Shown one piece after another: positions 6,501-9,860 of a DNA stretch of 9,860 bases. Source of the DNA: Planctomycetaceae bacterium (GTDB lineage Bacteria > Planctomycetota > Planctomycetia > Pirellulales > Thermoguttaceae). Made by a program: the position numbers and the translations under genes. Location: positions 1 through 9,860 of the forward strand of contig JAITBS010000110.1 of the NCBI GenBank assembly GCA_031283515.1. The letters are read 5' to 3'. The notes below the pieces were generated by a model. The model had not been told where the DNA came from and ran no database searches. It saw only the letters and a list, made by a program, of their open reading frames with translations. The stretch's first letter is position 1. Each line of letters opens with the position of its first letter.

Positions 6501-9275
6501 CAAACCAATTAAATTGCCAAGCGTTATTTCCTGACGCAGCAACGAATCATAAGCAAGATCGTTCATTTCCCGATAAGCCGGAAATAAAGATAAAGAAAAA
6601 TTGTCCTCATGCAATATCAAAGATTCCGTCAAAAAATCAGCATTGGATTTGTTGTCTTTTTTTAAGTCAATTGTTGTCGAAGGAATTTGCGAAAGAAGTT
6701 GCGGAGACATCAAATTGATTGTTCCCTGATCCAAATCGACAATCCCCAAATATCCATCCGTAAACGGTAAAAAATACTGATTACCGTTGTGAATACCAAT
6801 TCCGTTCGGTTTAAGCGAACGCGGAAAACGAACACTGGGTTTGAGTTCGGATGCAGTTTCGGAATTTACAATTTCAGTATTGACTATTTCCGTTTCTGTT
6901 TCAGTTTCATTTTCAGTTTCAGTATAAACCTGTTTTGTTGACAGTGAAGCGGCGGTCAATGAAAATTCCCAAACAGGTTCTCCTGATTCTGTTTTAAGTG
7001 CGAGCATGGAGTTGGGAGTTACGATGTAAGCTGTTCCGTTTCGGATGCAAGCAACATACAACGCATGTTCCCGTTTCAATTCCTTTTTTTGCCAAAGTAA
7101 TTTTCCAGTCAAAAGGTCAAGGCAATACAATGCCGGATCATCCGGCGGCGCAACTAAAATTCGGTTGTTGTCAATCATTAGAGCCGGAACCTGCCAACCG
7201 GTCAACGCAAACAAGTTACGAAATTCATCATTCTGACCGTGAACAATTCCGCCGATGGGTCGATTCCTCATTTGCCGAAGTTGGTTACGAACATTCGTAT
7301 CCTCTTTTTCTACTGCCCGATAACTGAAACACCAAATCGGAGTCATTGTTGCGGCGTCCAGAGCAACAACAAATCCAATACCTGTCGGGCAAAGAATTAG
7401 AGCATTGGAAGCGGAAGGAATAAGACCATAATATTTTCGAAAAGGATCCATTTCAAACGGATTTTCCGGAATTCCCAATGGTTGCTGCCGAATCAGGCGT
7501 CCCGATTCCGCATCCAAAACGATCAAACGAATAACTCCGCCATTTTCCCCAATAACATGGAGCCGACCATGAAACGGAAGTGGAGCACCAAGAAACCATG
7601 TTTCACTGAAAAAAAGTTCCTCTTCAGTAAAACCTTCGTTTGGTTTTGCAGGTGTTTTATCTTTTTCGTTGGTATATTCATTTGTACTTTGGTTTGAATT
7701 TTCGTTTGTATCGTTATTGGCTATTTTCGTTTCTTGATTTGAATTTTTATTGGGAGACGATGAATTTTTGGGATTTTTCTTTTTTTGTTCATTTTGTTCC
7801 AGTTCAAATTCTTCTGCATATTGATCGAAACGTTTTTGGACATACGGAAATTTTCCGATTTTCCACAAGATTTGTCCGGTTTTGACATCCCGTGCGACCA
7901 GGGTATTCCCGGGACCCCATCGTGGGTCTTCGACGGATTTTTTACCGATTTGGAGATTCCGTACTCCGCGACCCAATGTGGCGTAAGCCAAAGACCGCAT
8001 ATCAAGACCGTCAACTGTAAAAAGACGAGAACCATCACTACTCATTTGGTGAGTAATCCGATCATGCCAAAAGAAAATACGAAGCAATCCTCGATAATTC
8101 TGATTATTCATTCTCACGGTGTTGAAGTTCATTGGAAACGGTAATTGAATTTTTTTTGAGATTTGAAAATCCGGTTCTGTATCAGTCCAAAGTTGTTTTC
8201 CGGTTTTTTGATCGACTGCCGTAATTCTGTCCATTCCGCGAGTTAAGAGACAATCGCCAACCATTAACGGTTGTGCGGCGGGAATATACGTATCTAATCC
8301 ATTCCGAACAAGACTTAGAAGGTTGTTTGTTTCCCGATTGAAAGGTAATTTGTTCAATATTGGTACAGACCAGACGAGTTCGAGGAGTGGTTTTTGGGCG
8401 GTTGTTTCTGGATTCTGGCTAGGTGTTCCCATTCCGAGTAGCCAACCGGTTTGTTCCAACCACAAAGCCAACGAAATGGATTTTGAATCATCGCGTAATG
8501 TTTCCAGTCGGGCAATAATTTCATCGGTTGATTTGGGGTTCCACAATTCGTTACCGAAAAACAAAATATCGGGTGCGGGATTATGTTTGAGCAATTGTTC
8601 GATAGTTTTCCGTGCATTATCTGTTTGCTGAAACTGGAGTTGGGTACTTGCCAGTGTCAAACTCAATACGGGTTCAAAGGGTGTCAGGTTATGCCGGCTT
8701 TGAGTTAGGCGTTGTAATGTCAACAGGGCGGTTTCGTAAGCTCCTTGTTCGAATTGTTCAATACCGAGCAGAAAAGTTGCGATTGCGCCGGAAGTGGTTG
8801 GAAAATACAATTTTGAAACTTGTTGAATTCCTTCAATTGACCCGTTTTGAACAGCGTTTTCCAATAACCGTCGGGCTTGAGTTTCAAATTGAAGAGAGTA
8901 AGATTCCAATGCGTTGCTTGGTAATCCCTGTAATCGTTCAAGAACGAGATTGCTGAATAGTTTATTTGAAGTTTGCGGCGAATAATCATTTGATTGGGAA
9001 TCTGGCTGGACAAAGTAATCACTGGGATCTTCCAAAATAGCACCGAGCAGTTGGGCTGCTTCTGCTAATCTGCCGGTTTCAATAAGACGTCCGGTTTGAT
9101 CGTAACGACGAAGTATTGTTCGATCCGGCGGTACTAAACGTGCAAAAAAGGGATTAACCGTTTCAGATTTCTGAACATCCTCAATTTCTGAACTCTCTGT
9201 TTGTTCCTGTGCAGAAACGGTTTGAAGTACCCAAACAAGAATCAGAAAACTCCCAATCAAAATAGTCCGAAACAT
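3576..9275 (-). CDS. Giant exported PQQ-like beta-propeller repeat protein with TPR-like regions
   Basis: The 1899-aa product begins with a signal peptide (hydrophobic core about 6-19, likely cleavage after TVSA near 22), so it should be periplasmic or surface-located. Residues about 45-240 are helical with TPR-like pairs (TGRLAEAAQLLGAILED; GAYETALLTLQRL). A first block of PQQ/BamB-type strands follows, each of the form A-x-D-x-x-TG-x-x-x-W: ITAVDQKTGKQLW 351-363, VKTGQILW about 464-471, VVALDAATMTPIW about 640, CLDLLTGKLLW about 718-728, LALKTESGEPVW 758-769. A TPR-like segment lies near 956-989. A second block includes CYDRSGEERW to 1396, YGLNPVTGQTLW to 1529, IAVDPLVGQEL about 1558 and GIDKQTGKIRFRV about 1820. 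Low-complexity linkers occur at about 491-548 (Asn/Lys-rich), 780-805 (Glu/Thr) and 1212-1246 (Ser/Pro/Thr). The motifs are structural repeats and do not show that PQQ is bound. The start is fixed by the signal peptide, with GGGG 8 nt upstream. Molecular function is unknown; a scaffold or binding role is only a guess. The frame is unbroken throughout. Confidence 0.93.
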   Translation of the reverse strand: MFRTILIGSFLILVWVLQTVSAQEQTESSEIEDVQKSETVNPFFARLVPPDRTILRRYDQTGRLIETGRLAEAAQLLGAILEDPSDYFVQPDSQSNDYSPQTSNKLFSNLVLERLQGLPSNALESYSLQFETQARRLLENAVQNGSIEGIQQVSKLYFPTTSGAIATFLLGIEQFEQGAYETALLTLQRLTQSRHNLTPFEPVLSLTLASTQLQFQQTDNARKTIEQLLKHNPAPDILFFGNELWNPKSTDEIIARLETLRDDSKSISLALWLEQTGWLLGMGTPSQNPETTAQKPLLELVWSVPILNKLPFNRETNNLLSLVRNGLDTYIPAAQPLMVGDCLLTRGMDRITAVDQKTGKQLWTDTEPDFQISKKIQLPFPMNFNTVRMNNQNYRGLLRIFFWHDRITHQMSSDGSRLFTVDGLDMRSLAYATLGRGVRNLQIGKKSVEDPRWGPGNTLVARDVKTGQILWKIGKFPYVQKRFDQYAEEFELEQNEQKKKNPKNSSSPNKNSNQETKIANNDTNENSNQSTNEYTNEKDKTPAKPNEGFTEEELFFSETWFLGAPLPFHGRLHVIGENGGVIRLIVLDAESGRLIRQQPLGIPENPFEMDPFRKYYGLIPSASNALILCPTGIGFVVALDAATMTPIWCFSYRAVEKEDTNVRNQLRQMRNRPIGGIVHGQNDEFRNLFALTGWQVPALMIDNNRILVAPPDDPALYCLDLLTGKLLWQKKELKREHALYVACIRNGTAYIVTPNSMLALKTESGEPVWEFSLTAASLSTKQVYTETENETETETEIVNTEIVNSETASELKPSVRFPRSLKPNGIGIHNGNQYFLPFTDGYLGIVDLDQGTINLMSPQLLSQIPSTTIDLKKDNKSNADFLTESLILHEDNFSLSLFPAYREMNDLAYDSLLRQEITLGNLIGLRGRFFSQTPNRLICFDQWEPLKENATNRLKINSNDSEGLLQLGRIRRAEGNIAESIDLFRRSLQSRYSEYAADCLRKTLLNAVRNDYSTWSSTGSELESLAEFPEELGEILFVRTQGALQNEKADELTDLFQKVFYLEAEHPTQVPVNAELSSQLHSVLGQFLKQSLQKNKNPELKNIINRVAESIFEQLSEKKEPPPFFTKLKWNKNSQFTKNQFLLRPWWEQESLLLFSEIRRWQVFTELFQHLPISEQAEKNLREHYERHRFFTALESAWNFPVEWFLPASFFESKKEESVTNSSVVPNSVTPASASPTIPAVLQTSTFDFEKTQYLATLLESQGNIADATYYYRILEKYFKEHLQKQGQKPEQTILEKPKFKEFCEREIISKNWYEGDVLIEDDPQGETQLEHSHEGTIARILRATQPRNRFTANQQYSLPFLSSYEPFLSPYSYSLETIQPDVFLVCYDRSGEERWRSRLSGIYSDMMDYGFFNENSSHYSYGFSDLTVYLKGCNHLLILVRENEMIAFDTFRYNSEDGPKILWTKTLSSVLPSRQMSGSVSLGNFQVFASQPDRGFPKESLFVSPQVVCYRDADCVYGLNPVTGQTLWTRKITSPSCSILGDRENLFLIFPDVHQVIAVDPLVGQELVSGTIPHGAILAFETNLVFLKHVSPPPGTNSSNGFQLHLSDLRELFQKRRRALIFTEDTESGVIPSIPTYSIGDNLSHESMVRLIHFGRLLAVVSWTSKKLRIYDLQTKKDILGSVNDWGVRTGAVLPEMKLHGQARRHDCDFDVEILGDRFLVYFTESGEINLRPSDEVENGIVFKRRRSPVVNIHSRPVGIGSMMLYDIDGKPCWTQPARIDDWYRLLRVPPNTPAALYAVMFNDDAVGQPTISSTALLGIDKQTGKIRFRVLIPPLQRPLLQGFRITVDSKNQQISFLAPGRTVVAKFTTQTKTSILKNEKNVPPLDKSLKELLELFQ
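6892..6921 (-). repeat. In-frame hexanucleotide repeat encoding Glu-Thr/Asn
   Basis: Five adjoining 6-bp units on the + strand read GTTTCT, GTTTCA, GTTTCA, TTTTCA, GTTTCA. On the coding (minus) strand they give alternating Glu and Thr/Asn (part of TETENETETETE). Directly after, TEIVNTEIVNSE shows an imperfect 5-codon duplication. Both unit lengths are multiples of three, so copy-number change would alter linker length without breaking the reading frame. The tract falls just after the first block of propeller repeats. Confidence 0.75.
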
Positions 9276-9527
9276 AATTATAACCCCAAAATATTATCGC
9301 AACAAAAAAATGAAGTGCCTGCCAACTGTGACGGACAATTATCGAATTGACCGTCTATTAAGTAAATGTTTATCAATATAACACAAACAACAGAATAAAA
9401 CAACTCATCTGTTCCCTTAATATAAGATATTTTAAAAAATTAGGTAATATACCGGCAAAATTTTTGTAATATATCAGTGGAATTATTGTTTTTTACGTTT
9501 ATGGACTTCAAAAGTTTTTTTTCTTTC
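9276..9527. other. AT-rich intergenic stretch, no gene seen
   Basis: This stretch precedes the minus-strand propeller gene and must hold its promoter and leader. On the minus strand GATAAT lies 17 nt before the ATG and could be a -10 element with a very short leader, but the best -35-like hexamer (TTGGCA) is 21 nt upstream of it, too far for a standard sigma-70 site. GTAATATA occurs twice, near 9444 and 9467. No convincing ORF, terminator or RNA gene is visible. Confidence 0.5.
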
Positions 9528-9573
9528 GCCCCAACGGGGCAATGCGTAACAACCCGCCGCAACGCAGCGGGTT
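9528..9573. repeat. Pair of GC-rich hairpins, REP-like
   Basis: Two perfect short inverted repeats stand in a very AT-rich surrounding. The first is GCCCC (9528-9532), loop AAC, GGGGC (9536-9540). The second is AACCCGC (9551-9557), a 9-nt loop, GCGGGTT (9567-9573). TGCGT (9543-9547) and ACGCA (9562-9566) could pair instead and compete with the second hairpin. Sharp GC contrast, tight hairpins and intergenic position are typical of REP-like dispersed palindromes; whether it is repeated elsewhere cannot be seen here. On the first hairpin's + strand side there is no T-run downstream, so it does not look like an ordinary + strand terminator. Confidence 0.6.
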
Positions 9574-9601
9574 TAAGTTCTTCTCCAACCTAACGCCAGG
9601 A

Positions 9602-9629
9602 TATGAGTGAATAGTTATGAGTGAATAGT
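9602..9629. repeat. 14-bp perfect tandem duplication
   Basis: TATGAGTGAATAGT occurs twice with no spacer (9602-9615 and 9616-9629). It sits between the GC-rich hairpins and the long inverted repeat. No function is apparent; it looks like a simple-sequence expansion within repeat-rich intergenic DNA. Confidence 0.9.
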
Positions 9630-9677
9630 GTTGCAAGAGGATTATTACCAAAACGGTATTACTCCGCTTGCGGCAAA

Positions 9678-9860
9678 AAACCTCATTTTCACCTAATTTT
9701 CCTAACAAAACAACCTCAGTAGCAAAAGACGCTCCCCACACCAACCTCATTACCTCATTAAAAACGTAAACGAATAATGAGGTAATGAGGTTGGTTTTTG
9801 GGGGATTCATTGCTACTGAGGTTGTTTTGTTAGGAAGAAATTAGGTTTTAAATGAGGTTT
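9678..9860. repeat. Long imperfect inverted repeat (MITE-like element or structured RNA), reaches window edge
   Basis: The two halves fold into one long hairpin with four perfect helices, from outside in. Helix 1 pairs 9678-9686 with 9852-9860 (9 bp, AAACCTCAT/ATGAGGTTT). Helix 2 pairs 9692-9699 with 9838-9845 (8 bp, CCTAATTT/AAATTAGG). Helix 3 pairs 9701-9723 with 9812-9834 (23 bp). Helix 4 pairs 9740-9760 with 9775-9795 (21 bp). The loop is 9761-9774 (14 nt). That is 61 bp in perfect helices. The interruptions are 5/6 nt, 1/3 nt and a symmetric 16/16 nt internal loop. The left flank continues as AAAAAA before helix 1, so the outer stem may extend beyond the window. No transposase, target-site duplication or credible reading frame is visible inside. 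Length and structure fit a non-autonomous MITE-like element; a transcribed hairpin RNA or a bidirectional terminator are alternatives. Confidence 0.85.

Noticed and set aside
3576..9275. Quinoprotein dehydrogenase as the function of the giant gene
   Set aside because: Only the structural propeller repeat motif is visible. No cofactor-binding or catalytic dehydrogenase signature or cytochrome CxxCH motif is seen, so an enzyme name would be unsupported.
9277..9305. Minus-strand TTGTTG (9300-9305), 17-nt spacer, TATAAT (9277-9282), a good-looking sigma-70 promoter
   Set aside because: Transcription would begin about base 9270, inside codon 2 of the propeller gene. This would remove the ATG that the signal peptide requires, with no alternative start nearby.
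9508..9810. A 100-codon minus-strand open frame over the repeat block
   Set aside because: It runs through the loop and one arm of the long inverted repeat, the 14-bp tandem duplication and both GC-rich hairpins. Its amino acids are simply translated repeats, and there is no ribosome binding site or domain-like pattern.

Overview
The window looks like chromosomal DNA from an AT-rich member of the Planctomycetota. Three things point there: the C-terminus of a DUF1559 protein, a family greatly expanded in that phylum; a secreted sulfatase directly behind a small lipoprotein with a carboxypeptidase-regulatory-like fold; and a giant secreted protein with PQQ-type beta-propeller repeats. Several starts lack a good Shine-Dalgarno sequence, which also fits. 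The low GC suggests a host-associated (gut-type) Pirellulales/Thermoguttaceae-like lineage, but that is a weak inference.

Layout. Bases 1-2357 (+ strand) hold a compact, probably co-transcribed set: the end of a DUF1559 protein, a lipoprotein (325-855) and a sulfatase (909-2357). All three look exported, so this is probably a cell-envelope/periplasmic unit linked to sulfated polysaccharide use. Converging on it from the minus strand is a trans-polyprenyl diphosphate synthase (2391-3380), probably making the isoprenoid tail of a quinone. Upstream of that gene in the same direction lies one huge gene (3576-9275, 1899 aa). It encodes an exported protein with two blocks of PQQ-like propeller repeats around a helical/TPR-like middle, joined by low-complexity linkers.

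The right end, 9276-9860, has no credible gene but is rich in structure. It holds two GC-rich hairpins in tandem, a 14-bp direct duplication, and a 183-nt imperfect inverted repeat reaching the window edge. That inverted repeat has 61 base pairs in four perfect helices around a 14-nt loop. It is the least explained sequence here and the best candidate for something undescribed, such as a MITE-like element or a long structured RNA. A second small oddity is a three-copy 15-bp tandem repeat over the stop codon of the giant gene, with an in-frame stop in every copy. No CRISPR array, tRNA, rRNA, transposase or recognisable defence system was seen.
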